Shown piece by piece: positions 12,402 to 24,275 of a stretch of DNA of 64,000 nt. The notes under the pieces are model-generated. The model did not search any database, was not told the origin of the DNA, and worked only from the letters and a program-made list of their open reading frames with translations. Origin of the DNA: Nymphaea colorata (taxonomy: Eukaryota; Streptophyta; Magnoliopsida; Nymphaeales; Nymphaeaceae). Position numbers and translations under genes: made by a program. Every line of letters starts with the position of its first letter. The stretch's first letter is position 1. The stretch is taken from contig NC_045140.1 of NCBI RefSeq assembly GCF_008831285.2, positions 27,794,131 through 27,858,130 on the forward strand. The letters are read 5' to 3'.

Positions 12402-13012
12402 TACTCGAATATGTGGAAACATGTTAATGGGTCCTTTTCTCTTTATGGTATGAGTATCCGTGTAAAACTCAAGTGGGTATTTTGGGTTTCTCAGTATACT
12501 GATTCCGGGAGTGTCTGAATGGATTCTCATGGTTAACGATGTGGGCTTATAAGAGATCTGTTCTTATTATCGTGATTGGGGGTGTTCTTAGTGTTCATTT
12601 CTGTGTTAGATGACAGTCTGCTCCTGAACTTTGTTGCTAATCTTTTGGTGCTTTATGAGCGTTTGTTCTGAATCTTCTGATAGCATCCCCTTTGTTAAAA
12701 CTTCGAGGGTCGCGTCGTCTAGTTCTCAATGTCGATGGGCCCTTTTCTCTCTATAGTATGGACATATCTGAAAAAACCCAAGTGGGTATATCTCATTATC
12801 CTGGTTCAGTGAGTGTCTGAGTGGATTCTCATGGTTAGCGGTATAACGTTACAAGTGATCCATTATTGTTATCAGGATTGGTGGTGTTCTTCGTGTTCAT
12901 TTCTGTGTTAGTTGACAGGCTTCTCCTTATCTTTGCTGCTAAACTATTGGTGCTTTATGAGTGTTTGCTTCTGAATCTCTTGATAGCATCTCTGATAGAA
13001 CTTCTGGGAATG
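12388..13012 (+). repeat. Tandem duplication of about 321 bp covering the MAPR2 stop and 3' flank
   Basis: Unit 1 starts at 12388 (GTCGCGTCGTGTAGT) and unit 2 at 12709 (GTCGCGTCGTCTAGT). Matching blocks keep the same order: GGTCCTTTTCTCT / GGCCCTTTTCTCT, CAAGTGGGTAT, GGATTCTCATGGTTA, GTGTTCATTTCTGTGTTAG, TTGGTGCTTTATGAG and TGATAGCATC. Unit 1 contains the last coding bases and the stop codon, so the second copy carries a dead replica of the gene's end. Divergence is clear, so the event is not recent. Confidence 0.85.
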
Positions 13013-16000
13013 CATTTGACCACTAGGGGTGTCGTGGATCTGCTTCACTTGTTTTGAGCAGACCAATTTATTAGGAGTATTGAAGGCTGGAGCATCCTTG
13101 GTAAGCCGTGTTCAATCTGTTCGGTCTTTCCCTTTAGACCACCGGAAAACGAGGTAAAAATTGATAGGAATTTTTAGTCAATTGCTTGAACTCCACCTCT
13201 TGAAATATAATGTTTTGGTTCGCATGTGCAAATTACTGTGAATTAGATTGGCGGAAAACTAGGTTTTTCACACCCAAATGGGGTTTCATAATTTCGTTTT
13301 TCATTAAGGTGGAGTACCAACGGTGGATGTACTCTCTTTTGTCGTTGACATGCTACGCCACTTCTTCCCTTTCTTCCAAAGTATTCTGGCATGTACATGT
13401 GGTTGATGTAGCTAGAGGTTGTTAAAGACAGGAGGGACGTTCCTTTATTCTTCGAGGAGACCGGTGAAGCATTTACTTTTTCTTCTCCAGTCTCTTCGTC
13501 ATGTTTCATTCTTTGTGAATATCTTAGAGCAACGGTATAACTCTGACTACCAACGTCACTATTTAATGGTGGCTGACAAGACAAGAGAATGTTGGGCTAT
13601 CATGATGCAGCCGATGGAGAATCCCTTAAAGAGTTCTTGATGTCAATGCAAGTCTTTTCCTCTGTTGGTTGAAAAATGAAAATACATTTTTAGTTGGCTA
13701 TTGATAACATCATATTCTTGTGCATAAGCAGTCAAGGAAAACCCTACAGGAGCAGCATTTTGGTGAAGCATAGTACATATAATATACTGATCATTAGGAT
13801 GTTATTAGCTTATCCGATCAATTGAACCAGCTTTGCATGGCTTGAGAAAGTGGATCAATACGTACTTTTCTTATTAATGTACTTTAGTTTCTTCAGATCA
13901 AGAACTAAGGATATCTGTTTTTTATGTTAATAGTTAATACTGCAAGTCACATTACATGGTTTGGCTGAAATGAGGTAGCTATTGCACTGTATGCTTGTGG
14001 TGATAATTGATTTTGTAGCGTGGAAGTACTTTTTATTTCCACACATTGAAAGGCTTGGAATGATGGGTGTATTAAGTTTTAGCTTTTCATGCTTTGCTGT
14101 GTGGAGTTCGCAAGGTTTACCTTATTCTGCTATTCATGGTTCTTTTGGGAAAACTTTTATTCAGCAGAAGTTGTACTACAGGCGTAATTACTAATTACTA
14201 CTTCAGATCAAATTTTCACTTGTGTCTCCATTACATCAAATGCGATTTCCATCATTTGACGTCCACCTTTATTTCTACTTTTATCACGTTTTATTTGTCA
14301 TCAATTCCACCATTCACCACCTATCTGCCACTGTCCTTCTTCAATCACTTTCTGTTTGTTGTCTTCACTGTCCACCACCTTTCATTGATCATAATCTCCA
14401 TAATCATCCATTTTCTCTGTCATTTACATACAGAACCTATCATTCTCTCAATAGTCGATCACCTTCCACTCACCATATATTTCCGCTAAATCACCACCCC
14501 CTCTCCATCTGGACTAAATACAGTAGGTGGGCTTGGTGGCAAATAGGCGATGGTGATAAAACTGCTGATGGGTACTGTGTAGTATTGTACAGTAAATGGC
14601 AAGGTACTCCAAAATCAATTTCTCGTGTACCCTTCTTTGACTAGCCTTAGTATTTTTGTACATGTTATTGCTGTATACAGCCTGCTGGATGCATCACTAC
14701 CACTAGCTCGTATCTGGGGTTGGAAGCTTGCTTCCTTGGAAGCATCCACTCCCTCAGAAGCTTGCTTTCTGCTACTGGTAAGCTTACACTCTTAGATCTC
14801 CCGTGTCGTTCATCTTCTTTTGTTACCTGTCATATATGTACACACACATACATACGCATACACAAGCACACTGACGCATATAGATACTACAATTATTCAA
14901 TAACTTTTGTGGTTCCTTTCTTGGTCTTTCTAAAATTTTTTCCTGCTCCTGTTGATGTAGCCTGTTGTTTCTTTGTACATTAGCTTTTTAATTTGATGTG
15001 TCTTCTTTGTGGCTCACGGGAACTTCATAACGCATCCTGCTTGATAAATCATAATATCTTTTGGCCCTTGCTCTGTGGTGTCCAGTCCTTATATCTATAT
15101 TGAATCTTGTAACTAGCCAAAGCAACATAGAAGCAGCTGCTGAACTGCAAATAACTTGCTCGTTTCTATGGTTTTGTTGGTTTATGTTGTCAATTTAGTG
15201 ATTGGTGGTATCGCAGAGCTGGTATTCCTGTTTTTAAATTTGTCTTCGTTTCCTTTTGACCCTCTGTATGTGTTATTACATAGTTGGTATTCCACCGTGT
15301 CGATGTGGTTTGTGGTTCAATAGCCCTGATAATCTGAATAGAAGTTCAGTTTGGCTTCTTTCTTGATGAAAAGTTGATTTTTACTTGAATTGTGTCTTAA
15401 GTGCTATGTCATGTTACTGCAGTTGGTGCGGTTACAAATACTTCCTTCTCTCAAAAACTTCAACATTTGAAACCGTGAACTAATTTTGTAGTGTTTTCTG
15501 GGTGGTGGCCTTATCATGAAGTATATAACATGCACACTGCCTTGTTATGCAAAAGACAGCCTCATTCGAACCCAGGTTTGCTCATTTTTGCTTAGTTTTA
15601 ACCTCCACAAAATTAAGCCCCAGCTTTTCATAGAAAGCTCAGATCATTACGCAACCCTTCTTCAATCAGTGTTACAAAATGGATCGATCAAATCCAGGGA
15701 GGGGGAACTGGATACAGGTTGGATCTTGCACGGGTAACGATTGACAAAGAACCTTAGTATGACTGGTCAGACCCATTTGCATGTCTCCCTTGCACTTTGA
15801 AGTTTGAATATCAGCATGAATAATGGGTACTAGATAGGCTATTATATGTGTTGCAATCCTATTCGATATGGATTTCTTTGGTGTGATTTATGGAACTTAT
15901 TTTAGAAAAAAAAATTGCACCCTATACATGACAAGTATCATTCTCAAAAATTCTTCATTGTTAATGGTTGAGTATGGGGTGGCATAACCGGATACAGGAA

Positions 16001-17432
16001 CCAATATGGGTCTTCTCTTGAATCAATGACCAAGCTGCATCCATATCCACGCATGTTATAGATTTGGCACATCTAATATTCTAATTGGACAAGGATGAAT
16101 TTCTCATAAACCTGACCGCTTTTCAGCCCTCCAATGTTTATGGATCTGGACCACAGATGAACCTCAGACACATGGAGTCATAATCCGGGTAACATGGCTC
16201 TTCAGCCAGACACCGGATCCAACAAGTTTATCCAGTCAGGAATTTGGATCCATGTCAAACAATGTGCCTGACCAGGCTGGGCGGTGCTTGTAGCTAAGTT
16301 CGGAAGGCTCAGGCTTGACTCAATGCAAAAGTAGAGATCAATGGCTGCTCGAGGCTCATGCCGAGACTGTCGCTGCTGACTATGTCGTTCACATCTGTTG
16401 CCTAGGTTCATTCATCCTTTTCTGCAGCTTGTTCACTGTAACGAGCCATGCAAAGTTCAATTCAAACTCTCGGTCCTTAGCCTCTAAACGCTGTTAAGTT
16501 TGCATGGTTGCGCAAGTTGTGTCGCTAGAACTTTATAAGTTAACTACGCAAAATCTTTAAGTCAAGGTGAGCAGATAATAAGACGGGGAATGCGAGAAAA
16601 GTGTCAAATTGAAGACTTTGATCAAACTTATCTAACCTTTCCCGGTATCTTTTTCAGTGTTGCAAGGCTTGGGGGTCGAGTAAGTTCAACCCTCTAACCA
16701 AGTAGATAAGTAAATTGTTAGATTAAAAATAAGATGTTTCTACGTAGCACAATCACTATGCAAGTCCATCTAAGAGAACGGGGGAGATGTGATTTCGAAA
16801 ATCACATGGAAGGGATATAATAGTAGCAACTGGACTTTACATGGTGGAGAATGCCACTTACAGCCCCAATAAGTAAGACAGGTAGTCATATAGAAATTGT
16901 ATTGTCGGTTTAATTTTTGTAGGTGTTACTTTCATAAATTGTAGACAGTGGGATCACAATACCTTAGTTGATAGGTGCACCATACCCCATCCACGTTCTG
17001 ATACGGCACAAAATTACAACCGCATGAAAATGAAATGCCTTAAAATCTTGTTTTTTTCTAAGAGGCTGGTTGTTAATTTCCTACTCATCCAAAAAAATGC
17101 CACTGACATCAATTTGTGATTGTGAGAGAGAGAAGAGAGAGAGAGAGAGATCTATTTTGTGATTGTGAGAGAGAGAAGAGGGAGAGAGAGAGAGAGGTGA
17201 CACTTTCTAACATGCACTTTTCCATTATTTTGGTGTTTGTTTCGACTATAATGGAATTTCCTTAGCACTTTCCCCTGGAAATGCATTGACACAAACAATC
17301 CCGTAAACCAAATCATAGGCTGTCTGTCGCGAGAGCCCTCAGAGGCTTAAACCCTCCGCTGCTATCCGGCTGTCTTCCTGACAAGGCCAACCAGCAGTCG
17401 GCACCCAAAGAGAAGAACAGAGGCCGGAAGAC
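13013..17432. other. Intergenic region, MAPR2 to NUP43
   Basis: About 4.4 kb without a gene I can support. Open frames (for example 14094-14489, 14222-14644 and 16202-16411) are low-complexity translations with no family motif. The stretch 14260-14500 is dominated by CCACC/CATT words. The NUP43 promoter should lie in the last few hundred bases, which include a GA-rich tandem repeat at 17112-17198. Confidence 0.45.
17112..17198 (+). repeat. GA-rich tandem repeat, two units of about 45 bp
   Basis: Each unit reads TTTGTGATTGTGAGAGAGAG, then an AGAGAGA tail; the second begins near 17156. The unit carries its own (GA)n microsatellite, so the unit and the dinucleotide run expanded separately. It lies about 240 bases upstream of the NUP43 ATG. 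Confidence 0.75.
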
Positions 17433-20400
17433 ATGGATGGTGGTGGCGCAGCGGTGACGGTCCAGAGATTCCACCAGCCCAAATACGTCGACGCCCTCAG
17501 GTGGCTCCCTCCTTCCTCCCCCTTCCACCGCCACGTCGTCGCCTCACTCTACGACTTCGACTCCGACTCCTCCTCCATCGACATCTTCTCCCTCCATGCC
17601 ACCGCTAGCACCGCCATCACCAATTCCGGTGCCAGGTCCCTTACCAACCTCGACGTAGTCTCATCTTCCCCTTCCTCTGGCAGGTTCTCCATCCTCAGAG
17701 TCTCCCCATCTCGTAACACCCACAAGCCCATTGTTGCCGCGGCCTCCTCCTTGTCGGGCTCCCTCTATTTCTTTGTCGTCGACGCCGTCGAGCCGACCCT
17801 CGAAGCAGAATTGTCACTCACCCCGTCCGACGGGCCGTTCCACAATGGTGGTATCGCGGGAATGGATCTAGAGGAAGGCAGATGCGAGGCCATCACTGTT
17901 GGGGAGGATGGGAGGGTGAACATAGCATGGATCGGCCAGGCGGGAGGCGTGAACCATCGGCGCGTCTTCGACAGCGGGGGCCTGGTTTCATATAGCGCCG
18001 TCTGCTGGGCGTCTCCCGCAGAATTCGTGACGGGAGGCCCCGGGTTTAATCTGCAGTGGTGGGATCAGAGGAAAACTGGGGGTCCCGTTTCTCATTCTAC
18101 TGGAAAATGGTTGGATTCTTGTTCCTTTTCGTTCAATTATCTTATTCATTGTTTGTCATTTTATTTTGATTTGTATAATATGTGAAAATTTCTGTTTCTA
18201 ATAAATGTGAGTTTGTAGACCTACCGAGCGGAGAGTAAATATTGATCAGCAATATTGAGGATTCATCGTCCTGTTTTTGGCCAATTGTTTACGTGTAGAA
18301 GAAATTCTGACAATGTGCGCCCTGCAAGATCAGAGGATTTAAGTTCTTAACAATTTAGAGGAGAATTCCTTCTGATTATTCTAACTTTTTAATGCGGGTT
18401 TGACAATGTTATTGTGCTGATGCCTTGAAAATGTGTTTGTCTTTCTTGATGCTTTGGCCACTGCATTTGGTAATTGTCGTAGATTATGATATTATATTTA
18501 GTTTCTACATTCATCTACGTGTTCGAGTAATGATTTCCATTTGCTTGTGTCATTTCCTTTCTGCATTGGACATAGTTTTCTTCTTCTCCGTTCATTGGAG
18601 AAGATATGTTTTTCTTGCAAGCAAGATCATTTTCATTTTAGTATGTCAGGTTGGCCCTTTATTTTTCTTTTGGGGACCAGTTTCGCTAAGGACAGCAGTT
18701 AATTCATTAGTCCTACCATGTTTTTCCTCGTCTACAGGGATTGGCGGACATGCACATTCCAATGAGTATTTTCGATATTGCAAATTCTTGTTCTTAATAT
18801 CTTTAAGAGCCGATCTTTTTGGTCTTTCTTTATGTGATTACACTTAGGTTAAAGGGAACGTTATTGGCAACCTCTGAGTCAGGTTACTTAAATTTTGAAA
18901 ACTGTGTAGCTTTTGGCGGTACTTGCATCAGGATTATGCAGCGTAGGAAGAAAAATGATCTCTATTTCTTACCTAAAGAAATATTTTATTGCTAAAGGCT
19001 CGTTGGTCCGTCAACATAACTGAAATGTGCACTTGCTCATGTAGGCACCGTTGCAGATCCTTCCCTGTAGTTGACCAATTGTTCAGTAAATCGCTAGAGA
19101 GTCACAATTTGAACAGTATTATCACTGACAAATGATTACAAGAAAGTTTCAAACTTAGAGACTTCTTTTAATGGAGAAACCCATCTAAGATTTTTTTGCT
19201 TGTTTTGGCAAATCTTTTGGTGCTCTTTTGTCATCCATTAATGAGAGCCCTAAAGTATGTAGGTGCGAAGCAGCTTGTGAGTAGTGATGTGCTTATGTTG
19301 CAGGATCCGAGGGACATCACCAGGAATGGTACATTCTGTAGATATCCATCCATCGCGAAAGCATATTTGTGTGGTAAGCCCTCTGTGACTCGTTACTGTT
19401 GTTTAAGATGGACTTGCTAATTTCTGCTGTGGTAGTTTAACCAATGTCTTCTGGGGCAGGAAAATTTTCTTGATATATAACTAATATGCTATAATTATGC
19501 ATGAGTAGGACTTGATGTTATGTGTTTTATTATGCATGGCCTCATGGATTTATGTTTTGCATTGTCACACTTTAGGTGTGAGGGAAGTCAGCCTTGTCTC
19601 TTCCAGAACTTGCTTGTTTTGTGTGTAATCTAGATAGTTATCTGCAATCTTAACCAAGATCCCATGATCTATATTCACCTGCAAAATTTAAGTCCAGGAA
19701 AAACTAAAACAAGAAGAATATAGCCTTAAATTGTTATGACTTATGAGTTTCGTATCTGATTGATTATGGCCTAAGGTCAACTGTTATAATAACTTTATCA
19801 TTTAAAGGCAGGAGCATCTTCAGGTGCAGTTTTTGCCTGGGATCTTCGTCAGCCGCAGCAGCCAATTTCATTATCGGGGATGGGGCCTGGTGGAATAATG
19901 ACTGAATCACTCTCTGAAAGTGAGGTCTGGGAGGTACAATATGATCCATATATACAGTCCATAAACCTGTCTGCTTCAACAGTCCAAATTCCGCCGGTCA
20001 TGATGTGCTCAGAAGATGGAGTACTAGCAGTTGTAGAAGCAGGTAAATGAACTTTACTTTGAACTATATGCAAATTTTTTTGGTTTCTTTCATTCCTTTA
20101 CCATTTGGAGCATATATTGTTTCACAAAGACGGAGAAGGACAGTCATCTGCCATACCTATTGCTTGAAAAAAGTTGATGCAAAAGGATTTTATGTACCAG
20201 CAACAACCTTGTTGCAGATTACAGCAAAATCAACTATGCGGAATGTTTCAGCACCTGCTTCCTTTTCCACTTCTTGGATTCAACAGTGCCTGCAACACTT
20301 ATTTTATTATTTCTAGCTCATAATAATAAAATTTTGTAGGTCCTCTGTTTTTTTGTATCTGCTGGTTACGTGAGGTTATGTTCTCTGTTCCTCTGATGGT

Positions 20401-20648
20401 CGTTCTGTTTCCATTCCACAGGTGAATCTCCCATCGAATTGTTATCTGAGCCATGTGCAATCAATGCTTTTGAAGTCGATCCACATAACCCATCTGTAAG
20501 TTAAAAAAGATGTATCTTTATTTTGAGTTGTAGTGATCTTGTTTTGCACAATTAGCAAATTGGTAGCTAACTTCTCTCTCTCTCTGGTGTACAGGCCGTG
20601 GTTTGCAGTCTAGAGTGGGAAACAATAGCTGTCTTAACGAGACCATGA
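17433..20648 (+). CDS. NUP43: Nucleoporin NUP43 (WD40 protein of the Nup107-160 subcomplex)
   Basis: Five exons: 17433-18109, 19304-19373, 19808-20042, 20422-20495 and 20595-20648. All introns are GT-AG and the frame is kept at every junction. The product is 369 residues, close to the roughly 361 of Arabidopsis NUP43 (At4g30840). The start ATG at 17433 precedes VQRFHQPKYVDALRWLPPSS, the conserved plant NUP43 N-terminus. WD-type segments include FNLQWWDQRK (end of exon 1), GMVHSVDIHPSRKHICV (exon 2), SSGAVFAWDLRQPQQPI with SESEVWEVQYDPY and MMCSEDGVLAVVEA (exon 3), ESPIELLSEPCAINAFEVD (exon 4) and VVCSLEWETIAVLTRP (exon 5). NUP43 is a scaffold propeller of the Y-shaped nuclear pore subcomplex. 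Exon 1 is strongly GC-rich compared with later exons. Intron 1 is about 1.2 kb. Confidence 0.95.
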
Positions 20649-22375
20649 AGCTTTACTGTGAGCAGATAACAATACAACAGAGGTCCCCTAGCCATTTAGC
20701 ACAAAATCATGTGCCTTTCCAGCTCGAGTAGCATGTAGCATCCTGAAATTTATAGAGTAACATGCACATGTTAGAACTGTGTGTACTTGAGAACTTAAAA
20801 AAAAATTAAGCATTCGCAGTTCATGGCTGCTCATCTGCCAACGCCTGGATCCGCTCATGGTTTACCGAGGCGGATTTGAGAATTGTACTTGGCAACGATA
20901 TTCGTCTCCTTGCAGTCTGCAGATCCCATACTACACGGGGGACACGTTTAACTTGTAATCAATCCCCTCTGGCCTCTATATTCCTTAGCCGTCCCCCGAT
21001 CGAAAGTTCAGATTCGATGGCCGCATTCTGCTGATATGCGCACCGAGCCTTCAATGTCTGCCGCAGAGCTCGAGGCACGTAAAGATTCGGTAGGAAAGGG
21101 ACCTCCATTGTGGATTCTCTGTGAACAATCGACAAAACCTTGTCCCTTGCGAATTAGAATTTCAGGAATTCTTGAGATCTCTTTGTTGCGCTGCTTAGAC
21201 CATCAAATGGGGAGTTGAATTATAGTTTCAAAATTTTAGTAAGGATACAAATATAGTTTTTAAAAATTGCTGTATATGATACATGATTTTTTTTAATTTA
21301 TATATAAATTAAAAAAAATTGAAAGGGAAAGGGAGGGGTCAGGGCCTCTGCCGGCCCTACCAGTGATGGAAAAAGAATCCCGTCTTTGCAAAGCTTTTGG
21401 AAACAAAAACAAAAAAAATCTGGTTATCAAAAATATTTGGTTTGTGTTTTTTCCAGTTTTGATGAATAACAAATAGTACTCAAAGCACGAAGCAAACCTA
21501 TCTTAATTAGTTTCAACATCGGCTGGTTGGGTTAGAATCGCATGACTGGTCGGTTTGGAACACTTTAAAAAGTACATATTTGATTTCATTTTTTAGTTTT
21601 ATGGATATCTGTATCTGTACGTCTTATAAGCGAACGGGGTTGGTGGATCCTAATATTCACTCTCTTTTAAAAATACTTTTTAGTTCTAGTTCTTTTTCTA
21701 AAGGTCAGAAAGGAAAACAGTTTTTGTTGAAGCTAACCTTAACCTTAAAATGAAATGAAACATTTAACAGAAAGCAAAAAAAAAAAAGATTGGTCAACAA
21801 AAATAAATTGGACGACAATAATTACCAATTTGCTTAGAAACAACAAAAAATTACAGGAAAAATATGCTATAACCATTGATCTATGCTGCCTGTGTCAACT
21901 AATTAAAAATTAAAAACTTATTGTTAAAAAAGCAGTTTTAATATGGATATTAATGACGATTTATGATACATTCAGTGACAAAATTTTAATTTTTAATCAT
22001 CCCACAACATACAAAGAATTCTCCATATAAACATGGTTAAAATATTTAATGTTTCTATTTACCTTATATAAATATTTTTACGTTGGTCACGCTGATGATT
22101 TTCGTTTTCCCTTCCTCTTGCATATTCAACTATTTCTAACAGTCAAAAACCCGGGAACCAGAACGTGGGACTCGAGGCCGAAGCTTGAGTCTACGGGGGA
22201 AGAAGGTGGCGTGATTTGTCCTTTCACGGATTTTATCTTCCGATCATTGATCCACCGCCTTGAGCTAGCTTCAACTGTTCGATCCGCACAGAGGGACACG
22301 GTTCTGTCTTTGTGAGAAAGAGAACAGAGGAGGAGAAAGACGTGCAGGGCGCGAAGGAAGGACAAGGAGGGAAAA
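20649..22375. other. Intergenic region, NUP43 to DUF89 phosphatase
   Basis: No gene is seen. Positions 21190-21360 hold a relic of the hAT-like miniature family: GAATTATAGTTTCAAAATTTT on the left and a GGCCTCTGCCGGCCCTACC right edge. The rest is AT-rich. The promoter and leader of the DUF89 gene lie in the last 250 bases. Confidence 0.5.
21195..21364 (+). repeat. Relic of the hAT-like miniature element family
   Basis: The core GAATTATAGTTTCAAAATTT matches the copy at 43637-43834 (GAATTATAGTTTTAAAATTT) and, reversed, the copies at 39472 and 42420. The right end, GGCCCTACCAGTG, resembles the inverted terminus of intact copies. The left terminus is missing or too diverged, so limits are approximate. 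Confidence 0.45.
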
Positions 22376-24232
22376 ATGGAGCCTTGTTCGCCGTTGGTCC
22401 CGTTCCCTCTGCTAACGACGCCGGTCGAGTCGACTTATCGGCCCTGCACCATCCCCTACAGGTTTCCTTCCGACGACACGCGCAAAGCCACGCCGACCGA
22501 GCTAGAGTGGATCGAGCTCTTCCGCAAATCCATCCCATCTTTTAGGTTCGTCTGACGATCTCCTCTCTCACAGCCGGAAGAAAATTGGGATTTGGGTAGT
22601 GGTCTTTTCATGTTCCTGGTGCGTTCACACTGGCTTGTTTCTCTGTACCCAGCTTCCTCGGATGACCAGATAGATCGCGGGATCTCGATAAGTGGGTACT
22701 TCTAGATACCTGCATCGTTCATGGTGACGATCTGAGTTTGTTATTGTTGTAGGAAGCGGGCAGCGGAGGACACGTCCGTTGAGAATGCAGCCGAGAAAGC
22801 GGAGAAATTTGACCAAAGGTACTTCTTGATTCTGCTTGTGTTGGCAAAAGAGATTGATTTTTGTTCACAACGAGTGCAAATGAGTGATTCTTTGGTTGGA
22901 CCTTCTTATCTCTTATTAAGACAACCACAATTCGCTGGCTAGTCTAGCCGAGGGCAGATTAGAATCCTTTTTAGAGGAACGCGGGAGATGAGCTCTCCTT
23001 TCCTGTCTATCATGATTTAGTTGAAACTCGGTAGCCATCTTATCCATATCAGGGGAGTTCATATCGATGGAGTTAGCTTCGGTTTATGTTCGTAGACCAA
23101 AAAAGGATTTGTAGAATGTATATCGTTACTATACATTCATTTCAGAGTTGATGATTATGTTTGTTCAGTTTGTTGTTTCCCCACTTCTCATCGGAAGCAT
23201 GATGACTAGGAACCAAACTTGGGACAAGTTAGACATCAAGTATCGTCCGAAACGTTTTACTAGGTCCGTGCTCGTTGAGGGAAGCAACTGTTGGATCGCC
23301 AACCAAGACTGCACTCCTGAGAGGTCCTATCTTCTTAACAGGAACCCAGTAAGCAGCTCACATCCTTTCACCAATGAAGATGATCATCCATTAGCATCAC
23401 AGAAGTGTAACTTGCAAGTATTGAACATATATTTGCAGAGAACAAATGTAACAAAAGGATGATGCATCCTGAACATTCCAGTCGAGTACTTTCCCTTCAA
23501 ACAGGTTCTCCCTCTTGATGATGACTGCAGTAATGGATCTCCGGTTCTAACAACGTCGCTCAATTGTGTCTTTGTTCGCTCTGTATTTTTTGTTCAGTGA
23601 CCTGTTTGACATTTACCTCTTCCGGGGTTATTGATAAATACGGAATTGGGGGCTTGGTTTACTGAAAACCAACTTGATTTTTTCTCTGCTGTCGAGCTAG
23701 TCCATGGGAGATTCCCTTCCATGTTAAGAGCATATGGGGGTTTTCAGCCTTAGCTGGATCTTGGAGACAATGGGCAACCATATTTGTCTGCTGATGTTAT
23801 CTTATTTATTTTCGTTCTTGACATGATCCCCTCTATTTGGTATTCGGACCAGCTGTCTTTTCAAAAGCTCCTGCAAATTGGCTTTTGAGTGGCAGTGTTA
23901 TACAGCTGGTGTCCTCTGGAATATCAAAGTTTCCAGTAATATTAAGAACATTAATGCATTTTGAGTGCATCCTTACAGTAGGAAGGATTCTTTTAAGATG
24001 TTACTACTTGTTACCAAAAAATTTTGGCAATGTAACTGTGCAAAGAAAATCTGGGAGCAAAATTTCATCTACAAAAGGTGGAACCAGAAATATTAAGTAA
24101 CACAGACTCTTCAAGAAGGTTGCCGCACCTGAGTCATGCTTCGGTGTGGCAACAAATAAATTGCTTTTCTTTTCCATTGAATTATTGAAAAAAAATTATA
24201 GTTTGTTAATAATTTTAATGCTAGTTTTATTG

Positions 24233-24275
<43 letters not shown>

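Noticed and set aside
23148-23462. 104-codon open frame inside intron 2 of the DUF89 gene
   Set aside because: No recognisable domain. The exon-intron phases of the DUF89 gene are complete without it, so it is neither a missing exon nor a supported nested gene.
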